A stretch of 11,917 bases of DNA from Promethearchaeota archaeon (GCA_030605085.1 JAUWBH010000185.1:1-11917), one strand, 5' to 3'; shown: positions 1 to 7,423, counted from the stretch's first letter. Notes: generated by a model not told the origin, from the letters alone. Program-made: numbers and translations.

Positions 1-1
1 G

Positions 2-847
2 AAATTTATAAGTAAAGAATTTGATACAACACTTACAGGGAGACATATCTCATTTATTCTCTTTCCATTGAATTTCAAAGAATTTCTGAGATTTAAAGGT
101 TTTAATATATCTTATGATGAAAAGGCAATAATTGAAAATAAAATATGGGTGCGAAAATATTTTGAAGAATATTTAATTAAAGGTGGTTTTCCAGAAATTG
201 TCTTAACCAATAATGAGGTACTGCTTAAAAATTATTTTGAAGATATTTTATATAAAGATGTAATTCTAAGACATGAAATAAGAGATGTAAATTTGTTAAG
301 AAAGTTAGCTAATTATTGCCTAACAAATTTAGCTCAATTAACTTCTATTAATTCATTAAAAAATGTTTTCAGAGTTTCATTCGATGCAATTCGTTCGTAT
401 ATTAATTATCTTGAAGAGAGTTTCATAATCTTTCAAATTTCAATATTTTCCTATTCCTTAAAAGTTCAAGGAGTAAATCCAAAAAAAATATATTGTATAG
501 ATAATGGTTTAAGAAACGCCGTAAGTTTTAAATTCTCTAAAGATGAGGGAAAGCTGGCGGAAAATTTGGTCTTTTTAGAATTAAAAAGACAGAATAAAGA
601 AATTTATTATTGGCAAGGAAAAAATGAAGTTGATTTTGTTATTAAAGAAATTGATGGTTCATTAACAGCCATAAACGTAACCTATACTGATGAAATCCAT
701 CAAAGAGAGATTCAAGGATTAAAGGAATTTAAAGACCAATATAACGATGAAGTAAAAAGATTATTAATAATTACAAAAAATATCGAAAAACAAGATTATA
801 TGATAAAATATATCCCCGTTTGGAAATGGTTATTTCAATTAAATTAA
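2..847 (+). CDS. AAA_14/DUF4143 family ATPase, 5' end cut by window edge
   Basis: The reading frame is open from the first complete codon (position 2) to TAA at 845-847, giving 281 visible residues, so the TTG at 68 is not the true start. The first residues, ending in LTGRH and FPLNFKEF, match the end of the AAA_14 ATPase core, where an L-[ST]-G-R segment precedes a PLSFxEF-type segment. The rest matches DUF4143, ending in a PD-(D/E)xK-like fold with the WQGKNEVDFVI motif. The family is normally about 400 residues, so Walker A and B should lie left of the window. Such proteins are cytoplasmic ATPases of uncertain role, common in archaea and often mobile. The usual E-x-K at the end of the nuclease-like fold is replaced by NVT, so nuclease activity is unlikely. 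The gene stands alone and converges on the surface-protein gene. Family assignment is firm; function is unknown. Confidence 0.87.
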   Translation, partial: KFISKEFDTTLTGRHISFILFPLNFKEFLRFKGFNISYDEKAIIENKIWVRKYFEEYLIKGGFPEIVLTNNEVLLKNYFEDILYKDVILRHEIRDVNLLRKLANYCLTNLAQLTSINSLKNVFRVSFDAIRSYINYLEESFIIFQISIFSYSLKVQGVNPKKIYCIDNGLRNAVSFKFSKDEGKLAENLVFLELKRQNKEIYYWQGKNEVDFVIKEIDGSLTAINVTYTDEIHQREIQGLKEFKDQYNDEVKRLLIITKNIEKQDYMIKYIPVWKWLFQLN

Positions 848-870
848 TGCTCGATTATCTTTTGAATAAT

Positions 871-890
871 AATAATAAGAATTATTTTTT
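871..890 (+). terminator. Candidate terminator after the DUF4143 gene
   Basis: A 6-bp stem, AATAAT (871-876) with ATTATT (881-886) around an AAGA loop, runs into T residues up to 890, 24 nt after the stop codon. Both the stem and the T-tract are weak and the region is AT-rich, so this is only a plausible site. The rest of the 204-nt convergent gap (848-1051) is AT-rich with further T-runs and holds no gene that I can see. Confidence 0.35.
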
Positions 891-1005
891 GACTCGTTAA
901 TTATCTGAAACTTTTTCTACTTAATCGTTTTTAACTTTTTAATTATATATAATTTTTATTTACATTGTAAATAAGAAGAATTTAATACAATATTATAAAA
1001 AATTG

Positions 1006-1017
1006 AAAAAAAAAAAA
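1006..1017 (-). terminator. Oligo-T tract (T12) ending the surface-protein transcript
   Basis: Twelve consecutive A on the plus strand read as T12 on the minus strand, 34 nt beyond the surface-protein stop. Archaeal RNA polymerase terminates at bare oligo-T tracts without needing a hairpin, so position and orientation fit a terminator for the leftward transcript. Confidence 0.5.
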
Positions 1018-1051
1018 GAATTTATTTAGATTTGATTTTAATGGAAAAAAT

Positions 1052-4000
1052 CTACTTTCGGGTGATTTTTCTTTTTCTAATTAAGTAAATAGCTACAAAA
1101 ACCGTTCCAACAGCGGAAGCTATACCAACACCAATTAAAATGGGAACTAGAGTATCAAGGGCTTCGACTTTATCATCGACATCGTCATCATCGTCATCGT
1201 CATCATCGTCATCATCGTCGCCATCACCGTCATCACTAGGTTCATCAGGTGGACTATAAGACCACCCACTAATGCCCCAAATTGGTCCTGAAATATTAAC
1301 GAGATCTATTATTATCGCATTATTATCAAAATCCTTGACGACAACAGCAACATCTGATGTCGTTAAAGCTTCATATTGCCATCTACGGTCGTCATGATTA
1401 TCTTCATCGTAGATCCAATTACTAATATATTTAATATAATTAATATTGTATTCTGAAGGGAATTGAATGTACCAAGTCATATTGTACTTGTCTGAGGTAT
1501 GATTAATCACCATTATATCAATATAGAATATCGGTGTCCCTACAGCTGACGGCAAATCCTTATCTGTAGGATTTGCAGAAAGCTGGGCATAGAGAAAATC
1601 AAAACTTCCACCGCTGTCTATTACTAATTCTGTGTCAATGTCTGGAATAAAATAGTTATCTAACTCAAACTCATGATGACCCGCTGGTTTTGTTACATTA
1701 TACTTGTAAAAGTACGAGAAATAATGCCATTCCCCCATATAGTAGGAATAACCGTATATATTCCTTGCGATGCCTGTTTCGCTATTTACGATGAACTTCA
1801 AGTATTTCGTTGAATTAGTAAGGTAAACAAAATCAGTTCCGCTCGCTATTGTATCAAACATCAAATCTTCTTTAAATATATTCAATATATATGCCATATC
1901 TTCTCCGGTCGTCCCTTTTGGCATTATACCCGGAATACCCATAGGGTTCCCGTGTATCTCAAAATATTTTTGAGGAGCAAAAGGCCAATAATTATTTGCC
2001 GCAGCAATTAGAATGAAAATATCGTAGTCCCAAGTATTAGAAGTTGTATTCCATTTATAAACATCTGCCCAGACATTACTAAAAGTTTGATTATCCGGGA
2101 ATCCAAACGTGTCCATGTCTAATTCTCCTTCATATAAATCTGTCATATTAATTATGCTACTTACATTGATTTCATGTATTTGTATTCTTCTTTCACATGT
2201 CATATCTCCGAGATATAATACATCTCCCTCTTCGAAATACCAGTCTACTCCACTAAGCATATCCACTCCAATCGTAAAGAGAAAACCTCCATATGGCGTA
2301 ACAATTAATCTATCATTATCTTCGTCTAAAATAAATGATGATTCTGGAATAGGTTCCCAATAACTGTATTGGTAATTATACGAATATGGTTCTAAATCTG
2401 ACTCGTTCAATCCACAAGCTTTCAAAATAGTTTTATTGAAATAGAGTGAAAAGTTACCTGCAACAAGATTGTTGGTATCATTTACAAAGACATGAATATA
2501 GATACTTATATTTTCAGGAAGAAAATTCCACAGCGTACTATTTGTGGGATTATCTGGTAAAACTGCCCATCCAAATTGTAGTTCAGACGTAAAAGTCAAA
2601 TTCACATCAACTTTCCAGATATCAGGATCAACCAATTCAGGGTAAAGATAATAGTCTCCTACAGAAGGGGGAACAAATGTAGTCATGTTTAACCTGTAAA
2701 GACTGATGTACTCCCCATCAGAGACGTTGTCAGGAAACCAGCCTCTCATAAAGGTTATACGACCATCTTCAACAGTAAAATTTGTTTTTATGTATTTATC
2801 TGACGAAGGATCTCTAAGTATTATGTAATCAGGACCATATTCTTGAGAAGAGTACATATGCATTAAAAAACCAAAAAAAGGTTTCAAATCTTCTCCAGTG
2901 GTTCCGTTAGGCATAACTATTGTAATCCCGCCCTCTCCTTTACTGAGAAACGTTGAGGCTAAAGGTATATAATTATTTGCAGCCGCAAGTAAAACCTCAG
3001 CTGGCTCTTCTGGATCTGTCTCCCAAATAGTACCGTTCCATACTTCAAAGGTACCCCATACAGTAGAAAAATTCATGATTTCAGGCCACCCTATTATTCT
3101 AAATGGTAATACTTCTGTCATATTTACAGTCGTAATGTTAATTTTTGTCACGGTAGCTCTAACATAATCCCTTCCGTTCATTCCAAAATAAATCTCTTCG
3201 CCTTCCTTTACTGACCAGTTTACAGTATTCGTCATATCTTTATTTCCTAGCGCATAGTAAAATGTAGGATATGTTAAATTAGCTATTAATCTATTATTTG
3301 CTTGATCATGTTCGATAACCTCATCAACAATTTCCCATTTCTGCCCTGTGATATTTGCCCAGTAGAGAACTATATCATCTTTAGGTACTCCATTCAGTTG
3401 CGCTGGATCGTAGTAAATTGTCATATTAGGTGCATAAAGCGGTTCTTCCGTACTATTAGCGTAAACATCAATATATAACGGTAAATCTGGTATTGCAGAC
3501 GGAATAGGCTTATCCCCTAACGGATTCTCTGGAATAACAGCCCAATATAAATCTCTATATTCATCCATCGTTACATTAATTTCTACCTTGTTATTACCGA
3601 CTAAATCCGACCACAGCTCAAGATGGTTATCTCCTGGGATGAGTGTAGTATAATTCTTACGAAACATAACAAATGTAGAAAATGCAGGTCCATCTCCATT
3701 TCCATTTTCATCTCCATCTCCATTTCCACTTTCATTTCCACCTATTACGGTCACGTAAACCAACTTGGCTAATCCCGTTTCATCGTCAAATATCAATTTA
3801 GCTCGGAGACCAGGAAGAAAACTGGTTAATTCGATTGAATTATCGGTGACATAAGCTTCGGTGTAAAAATATCTAAAACACGTTATATTGTTCCACCAGA
3901 ATGATAAATCCTCTTTATCTGTATTATTTGGTATTACTATTAACATTACAAAGTCATCTCCATTTCCATTTTCATCTCCTTTTCCATTTTCATCTCCACC

Positions 4001-5083
4001 ACCTCCAAACATAAGAGGATAGTACTGTGGATAAAAATTGTTGGCTACGCCGATTTCACCGTTTTCTACAACTAAGACATATTCACTTGCGACCATGTCC
4101 CAAAACGATACATTCGCAATGACAACATCAAATTCTAAAGGATATCCACCTTTGTCATCAAAAAACTTTTGTGGGGCAATATACTTTTTAATAATTCCGA
4201 CAATATCTATTTTGGTCTCGTTAAAAAATGGGTCCATAAAACCAGATAAAGCCATACCCATATAGAAAGTATCACCCGATTTAACACCCCATTCGATTTC
4301 GTCAGTGACGTTATAATCAAATACTCTTTTCATTCTTCCTGTAATAACTGCGTTGAGCTCCTCAGATTCAGACCTTATTGCAAATTTACAAATCCCTTCA
4401 TTTAAAGTACCGTTGTTGTAATAAGTTGCGTTTAAATAGTAGCCCTCGGCGTTATTTTTAAACCAAATCTTATTTTCACCAGGAACAGAACCATACTCGT
4501 CAAAACCGTTAATGTCCCCGCGATCAGCGGCAGGATCGTAAAACGTACTATTGAGAATATCATCCATTACATCGGCTTCAAAACTTCCTGAGCCGTTTAT
4601 TGGTAGGATAATTGGGATATAATTGAATTCTCCAGCAGAATATTTTTCTGGATAATAATGAGATTCGTCAAATCCGAACATCGCAATTTCGTACGGATCT
4701 ATCTCTTTATTTAATAAGCCTCCAGTATCGTTATCGTAATATTTTTCCCGTACAATTATACTCGACATTTCTGTATCGGAACCCATATATTCTAGGGTAA
4801 CATTTTCGATACTAACAATCTCAATTATTTGCATATCCTTATTTGCAAAAGCCATGGTTTGATTTAAAAGAGATTGAAAGGTATACTCTACTTCATACAT
4901 TAGTCTATCTTCTGTTGTCACGTTCCAATGCCATTCATTGCGAGGGTTTATGTAAGGATCTTCAGGGATATCTACGTCAGCTTTCCCGTTAGGAATCAAG
5001 AAGCCAAAAAGCATTGCCATTGGAATAACAAGTGTACAAAGTATTATCGAGATTTTAATTACTTTCTTGTTCTTTTTATTCAT
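1052..5083 (-). CDS. Large modular cell-surface glycoprotein with C-terminal membrane anchor
   Basis: I place the start at ATG 5083 (1343 aa). A TTG at 5104 is in frame but lies inside dehydrogenase-derived sequence. Residues 1-30 form a signal peptide: a lysine-rich start, a hydrophobic core (VIKISIILCTLVIPMAMLFG), and possible cleavage near GKA-DV. The ectodomain carries a repeated unit anchored by tryptophans near 263, 623 and 948 (W-x-V-x-x-G-[DE]-x-x-Y-x-G), with a divergent copy near 51. Each of the three clear units then has an ANNY.P segment, a P-x-G-T-T-G-E-D-like loop, and a (W/Y)A..P.NP segment about 215-250 residues after the Trp. About 45 N-x-S/T sequons indicate heavy N-glycosylation. 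The C-terminus has a 13-Asp run (1289-1301), a membrane helix (about 1312-1335) and a basic tail RKRKITRK, giving an N-outside single-pass topology. No catalytic motif was recognised. A structural, adhesion or S-layer-like role is inference. Confidence 0.9.
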   Translation of the reverse strand: MNKKNKKVIKISIILCTLVIPMAMLFGFLIPNGKADVDIPEDPYINPRNEWHWNVTTEDRLMYEVEYTFQSLLNQTMAFANKDMQIIEIVSIENVTLEYMGSDTEMSSIIVREKYYDNDTGGLLNKEIDPYEIAMFGFDESHYYPEKYSAGEFNYIPIILPINGSGSFEADVMDDILNSTFYDPAADRGDINGFDEYGSVPGENKIWFKNNAEGYYLNATYYNNGTLNEGICKFAIRSESEELNAVITGRMKRVFDYNVTDEIEWGVKSGDTFYMGMALSGFMDPFFNETKIDIVGIIKKYIAPQKFFDDKGGYPLEFDVVIANVSFWDMVASEYVLVVENGEIGVANNFYPQYYPLMFGGGGDENGKGDENGNGDDFVMLIVIPNNTDKEDLSFWWNNITCFRYFYTEAYVTDNSIELTSFLPGLRAKLIFDDETGLAKLVYVTVIGGNESGNGDGDENGNGDGPAFSTFVMFRKNYTTLIPGDNHLELWSDLVGNNKVEINVTMDEYRDLYWAVIPENPLGDKPIPSAIPDLPLYIDVYANSTEEPLYAPNMTIYYDPAQLNGVPKDDIVLYWANITGQKWEIVDEVIEHDQANNRLIANLTYPTFYYALGNKDMTNTVNWSVKEGEEIYFGMNGRDYVRATVTKINITTVNMTEVLPFRIIGWPEIMNFSTVWGTFEVWNGTIWETDPEEPAEVLLAAANNYIPLASTFLSKGEGGITIVMPNGTTGEDLKPFFGFLMHMYSSQEYGPDYIILRDPSSDKYIKTNFTVEDGRITFMRGWFPDNVSDGEYISLYRLNMTTFVPPSVGDYYLYPELVDPDIWKVDVNLTFTSELQFGWAVLPDNPTNSTLWNFLPENISIYIHVFVNDTNNLVAGNFSLYFNKTILKACGLNESDLEPYSYNYQYSYWEPIPESSFILDEDNDRLIVTPYGGFLFTIGVDMLSGVDWYFEEGDVLYLGDMTCERRIQIHEINVSSIINMTDLYEGELDMDTFGFPDNQTFSNVWADVYKWNTTSNTWDYDIFILIAAANNYWPFAPQKYFEIHGNPMGIPGIMPKGTTGEDMAYILNIFKEDLMFDTIASGTDFVYLTNSTKYLKFIVNSETGIARNIYGYSYYMGEWHYFSYFYKYNVTKPAGHHEFELDNYFIPDIDTELVIDSGGSFDFLYAQLSANPTDKDLPSAVGTPIFYIDIMVINHTSDKYNMTWYIQFPSEYNINYIKYISNWIYDEDNHDDRRWQYEALTTSDVAVVVKDFDNNAIIIDLVNISGPIWGISGWSYSPPDEPSDDGDGDDDDDDDDDDDDDVDDKVEALDTLVPILIGVGIASAVGTVFVAIYLIRKRKITRK
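1172..1234 (-). repeat. GAY-codon repeat encoding an acidic stalk
   Basis: Apart from one Val and two Gly codons, every codon in this stretch is GAT or GAC, including 13 consecutive Asp codons at 1181-1219. It encodes the acidic segment just outside the membrane helix of the surface protein, probably an extended spacer or divalent-cation-binding stalk. Irregular GAT/GAC mixing lowers slippage compared with a pure trinucleotide repeat. Confidence 0.85.
3691..3715 (-). repeat. Copy 1 of 25-bp identical direct repeat in Gly/Asn/Asp linker
   Basis: This 25-bp sequence is identical to 3955-3979 and in the same reading frame, 264 bp (88 codons) apart. It encodes part of a GDENGNGD-type linker inside the first clear unit of the surface protein. 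It lies within a longer stretch of imperfect 6-bp periods (CCATTT/CCATCT). Confidence 0.85.
3955..3979 (-). repeat. Copy 2 of 25-bp identical direct repeat in Gly/Asn/Asp linker
   Basis: This is the partner of 3691-3715. It encodes the linker near residue 370 that follows the ANNFYP segment of the first clear unit. The same loop in the next units holds only a short GEGG or HGNPMG, so the linker is an expansion of a surface loop. Confidence 0.85.
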
Positions 5084-5387
5084 GAGGCGGAGCTGCTTCT
5101 TCAATTTGAGAAAAAATCTCTTTCTTCAATTCCAACTTTTCTGGTACTGCTTCGATAATGAGATCTGCGTCTGCCACTGCTTCAGAAAGTTTATCATGGT
5201 ATGTAACTTCTCCAAGTCCTCCTTTTTTCTTTTTCTTTCTTGCGATCTTTTTCGCTATTTTTTCTAATATATCAGAACCCACATCAAAAATACGAATAGT
5301 ATAATCGTAATATGCTGTTTGTCTCGCAATCTGCTCACCCAAAATCCCTACACCAAATACTGCACCAATCTTAATATCATTAACCAT
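5076..5387 (-). pseudogene. Truncated 3-hydroxyacyl-CoA dehydrogenase, NAD-binding part only
   Basis: 103 codons from ATG 5387 to TAA 5076. It shows the Rossmann start (IKIGAVFGVGILGEQIA; GxGxxG at Gly12/14/17), Asp35 at the end of strand 2 for the NAD ribose, and the family signature ADLIIEAVPEKLELKKEIF at residues 74-92. The family continues after APPH with a conserved NTSS segment, the rest of the NAD domain and a C-terminal helical domain, about 290 residues in all. Here it stops at APPHE. The helical hairpin between Asp35 and strand 4 is also about 25 residues short and replaced by a lysine run (51-55). The catalytic His/Glu/Asn region is absent, so it cannot be a working dehydrogenase. 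Its last codons overlap the surface-protein ATG as ATGAATAA. It is either a decaying fragment or a retained leader ORF; the long open frame leaves both possible. Confidence 0.8.
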
Positions 5388-5440
5388 ATTTTATCATCTT
5401 TTTATTTATTCTAAGTATGTTGAGTAACTCTGTAAAATCT

Positions 5441-5450
5441 ATAATATAAT
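5441..5450 (-). promoter_or_regulatory. Candidate TATA box for the dehydrogenase fragment/surface-protein transcript
   Basis: On the minus strand this reads ATTATATTAT, about 58 nt before the ATG at 5387. An archaeal start site about 25 nt downstream would leave a leader of roughly 30 nt. It sits in the 174-nt divergent gap (5388-5561) that must hold promoters for both directions. The surrounding AT-richness makes this a weak call. Confidence 0.3.
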
Positions 5451-5519
5451 GTATTATTTAATTTGAGAAAAAAATAAATATTAATACTGTATTTATGAAA
5501 TTTAATCTGAAATGAAATA

Positions 5520-5538
5520 ATCTAAATTTAATTTAGAT
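5520..5538. promoter_or_regulatory. 19-bp palindrome, candidate operator of the acyl-CoA synthetase gene
   Basis: ATCTAAATTTAATTTAGAT has perfect 8-bp arms around a 3-nt centre. It ends 12 nt before the GAGGT ribosome-binding site, so a bound protein would block transcription or initiation. TetR- and FadR-type acyl-CoA-responsive repressors use palindromes of this size, but no regulator gene is present in the window. AT-rich DNA produces such arms by chance more often than average. Confidence 0.4.
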
Positions 5539-5550
5539 ACAAAATACATT

Positions 5551-5555
5551 GAGGT
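5551..5555 (+). promoter_or_regulatory. Ribosome-binding site of the acyl-CoA synthetase gene
   Basis: GAGGT, complementary to the archaeal 16S 3' end (CACCTC), lies 6 nt before ATG 5562 and fixes that start. Confidence 0.7.
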
Positions 5556-5561
5556 AATATT

Positions 5562-7331
5562 ATGTCTCATAAAATGACTCCTAAAGAAGCAGCAGTCTGG
5601 GATAAATTCCGAGATGTTATGAATAATTTAATGGCAAATCCAAATCAAAGTATTGGCATCCGAATTGAGCAGTTAGTTGAGGAAAAACCAAAAGAGAAGG
5701 CGTTATTTTATCAAGATGCATCTTGGACTTGGCAGGAATTGAATGAGGAAAGTAATCGAGTAGCCAATTACTTTCTTGACTTAGGATTAAAACGGGGTGA
5801 TACAGTGGCTTTAATGTTGGAAAATTCTCCAGAATATTTCTTTTTTGTATCAGGAATAAATAAAATTCAAGGCGTTAGTGCTCTAATTAATTTTAATCAA
5901 AGAAAGCAAGCATTAACGCATTCATTCAATGTCGCAGAGTCAAAATGGATAGTCGTTGATGGGGATTGCTTACCTTTTCTTAATGAAGTAGTTGATACAC
6001 TGGATCATAGAACTGACCAGATCTTTGTTATTAATAATCCCAAGGGTATTGAACACGATTATGTAGAATTACCCGACAAACTTAAATCGACATCAAGTGC
6101 TAATCCTAAAACTACTTTTGATTCGATTTTACGTGAGACAGCGCTTTACATCTATACCTCGGGTACTACAGGACTTCCTAAAGCGGTAATTATGCAAAAC
6201 TTCAGGTTATATACTCAAGCGTCGATCTTGCACTCTATTGCTAATTTAACTCCTGATGATATCATTTATATTCCAACTCCTTTATATCATAATGTTGGGA
6301 TAGGATGTTCTTGGATGAAGGCAATTCTCCTAGGAGCTAAAATTGCTCTGATAAAAAGGTTTTCAGCAACCAAATTTTGGAAAGATATACATAAATTTCA
6401 AGCGACATATTTTATGTATGTTGGGGAAATTCCGCGGTATCTTCTTAATCAGCCCCCTTCAGAGAATGAAAAAAACCATACTCTTAAAAAAATGCTGGGA
6501 TTAGGATTACGTAAGGAAATTTGGGAGCAATTTCAAGATCGCTTCAAAGTTGACCACATTTTCGAATTCTACGGTTCAACTGAAGGTCATAGACCGCTCT
6601 TCAATGTAGATGAGGTCCCTGGAATGATAGGGCGGAATAATATGGCGGGATTTGCTTTAGCGAAAGTTGATCCCGAAACAGGTGAATTTTTTAGAAACGA
6701 GAAGGGATATTGTATAAAATGCAAATCAGGTGATATTGGAATGGGATTAATTAAATTAGAAAAAGGAGGAGTTTTTACTGGATATAAAGATAGAGAAAAA
6801 ACAGAAAAAAAGTTTATGCATAAAGTTTTTAGAAAGAACGACTCGTATTTCAATACGGGTGATATGCTAAAACTCCACGATAATTATTGGGTGTCTTTCG
6901 TTGATCGATTTGGTGATACATATCGATGGAAAGGAGAAAATATTTCCACTTTAGAAGTAGAAGCTATTTTAAATTCATACCCGCCAATAAAATTGTCAAC
7001 TGTGTATGGTGTGGCAATTCCCAATACGGAAGGTAAAGCAGGAATGGCTGCTATCACTCTAGATCCGTCGATTAAATTAGATTTTAATGAATTTTCTCAA
7101 TTCGTTTTAAGCTCATTACCTAAATATTCTATCCCGATTCTTGTCCGTATAATTGAGGAACTCGAAATAACTACCAGTAGTTTTAAAATAGTAAAAACTA
7201 ATCTCCGCAAAGAAGCCTATAATATAGAAACTATACAAGATCCTCTTCATTTCTGGGATTCAAGCGTTAAAAAATATATGCCATTAACCGAATCAATATA
7301 TCAGAAGATAATGGAAGGAAAATTTGGCTAA
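5562..7331 (+). CDS. Very-long-chain/FATP-type acyl-CoA synthetase
   Basis: 589 residues, the full family length. It should activate a fatty or related carboxylic acid with ATP and CoA via an acyl-adenylate in the cytoplasm. Seen motifs are the P-loop TSGTTGLPK (199-207), FYGSTEGH (336-343), the Y-x-x-T-G-D motif (429-434), and DRFGDTYRWKGEN (448-460), which is the signature of the FATP/very-long-chain subgroup (SLC27, mycobacterial FadD6) rather than acetyl-CoA or medium-chain synthetases. The adenylation lysine is Lys542 in SSFKIVK. All key residues are intact. The start is fixed by GAGGT 6 nt upstream. The gene is divergent from a 3HCDH fragment and convergent with a 3HCDH remnant and an SDR, so it belongs to an acyl-CoA metabolism neighbourhood. 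The exact substrate (long-chain, branched or steroid-like) cannot be told from sequence. Confidence 0.93.
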   Translation: MSHKMTPKEAAVWDKFRDVMNNLMANPNQSIGIRIEQLVEEKPKEKALFYQDASWTWQELNEESNRVANYFLDLGLKRGDTVALMLENSPEYFFFVSGINKIQGVSALINFNQRKQALTHSFNVAESKWIVVDGDCLPFLNEVVDTLDHRTDQIFVINNPKGIEHDYVELPDKLKSTSSANPKTTFDSILRETALYIYTSGTTGLPKAVIMQNFRLYTQASILHSIANLTPDDIIYIPTPLYHNVGIGCSWMKAILLGAKIALIKRFSATKFWKDIHKFQATYFMYVGEIPRYLLNQPPSENEKNHTLKKMLGLGLRKEIWEQFQDRFKVDHIFEFYGSTEGHRPLFNVDEVPGMIGRNNMAGFALAKVDPETGEFFRNEKGYCIKCKSGDIGMGLIKLEKGGVFTGYKDREKTEKKFMHKVFRKNDSYFNTGDMLKLHDNYWVSFVDRFGDTYRWKGENISTLEVEAILNSYPPIKLSTVYGVAIPNTEGKAGMAAITLDPSIKLDFNEFSQFVLSSLPKYSIPILVRIIEELEITTSSFKIVKTNLRKEAYNIETIQDPLHFWDSSVKKYMPLTESIYQKIMEGKFG

Positions 7332-7333
7332 AT

Positions 7334-7423
7334 TCAGTCTAAAATGGCTGTTTCTAGGTAAATCCTTGCTTCTTGAAATTAGAATATTTGCTCACCTAAA
7401 AATCCCGCTCCAATTACAAGCAC
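7334..7423 (-). pseudogene. Decayed remnant of a second 3-hydroxyacyl-CoA dehydrogenase N-terminus
   Basis: Reading leftward from GTG 7423 gives VLVIGAGFLGEQIF, then TAA (7381-7379). This is the classic first strand and GxGxxG loop of the 3HCDH Rossmann fold, and it shares GxGxLGEQI with the fragment at 5076-5387. At DNA level the two align without gaps over the codons for GxGxxGEQI. Past the stop, the same frame reads FQEARIYLETAILD (7378-7337), which lines up in length and end residue (Asp) with the second strand of the family. A 12-nt A run just before the GTG could have destroyed the original ATG-Lys start by slippage. The remnant ends 2 nt from the synthetase stop and begins 21 nt after the SDR stop, suggesting it was once downstream of the SDR in one operon. 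Only about 30 codons survive. Confidence 0.7.

Noticed and set aside
68..70. TTG at 68 as the start of the DUF4143 gene
   Set aside because: The frame is open upstream to the window edge and encodes conserved AAA_14 residues, so the gene begins outside the window.
1172..1234. Poly-Asp coding repeat as a possible frameshift or assembly artefact
   Set aside because: The frame stays open on both sides and leads into a proper membrane helix and basic tail, so the repeat is real coding sequence.
2109..2363. 84-codon open frame on the plus strand inside the surface-protein gene
   Set aside because: Antisense to strongly supported coding sequence, low-complexity Ser/Thr/Ile product, no ribosome-binding site seen; treated as a shadow. 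The same applies to 4038-4265, 4928-5158 and 5067-5267.
5084..5104. In-frame TTG start (5104) extending the surface protein by seven residues (MKKQLRL)
   Set aside because: It lies inside the dehydrogenase-derived coding sequence; ATG 5083 directly gives a normal signal peptide.
5474..5496. Inverted repeat ATAAATA...TATTTAT upstream of the acyl-CoA synthetase
   Set aside because: Seven-bp arms made almost only of A and T in AT-rich DNA are expected by chance; farther from the start than the 5520-5538 palindrome.
6587..6853. 88-codon minus-strand frame inside the acyl-CoA synthetase
   Set aside because: Antisense to conserved motifs of the synthetase and no recognisable protein features.
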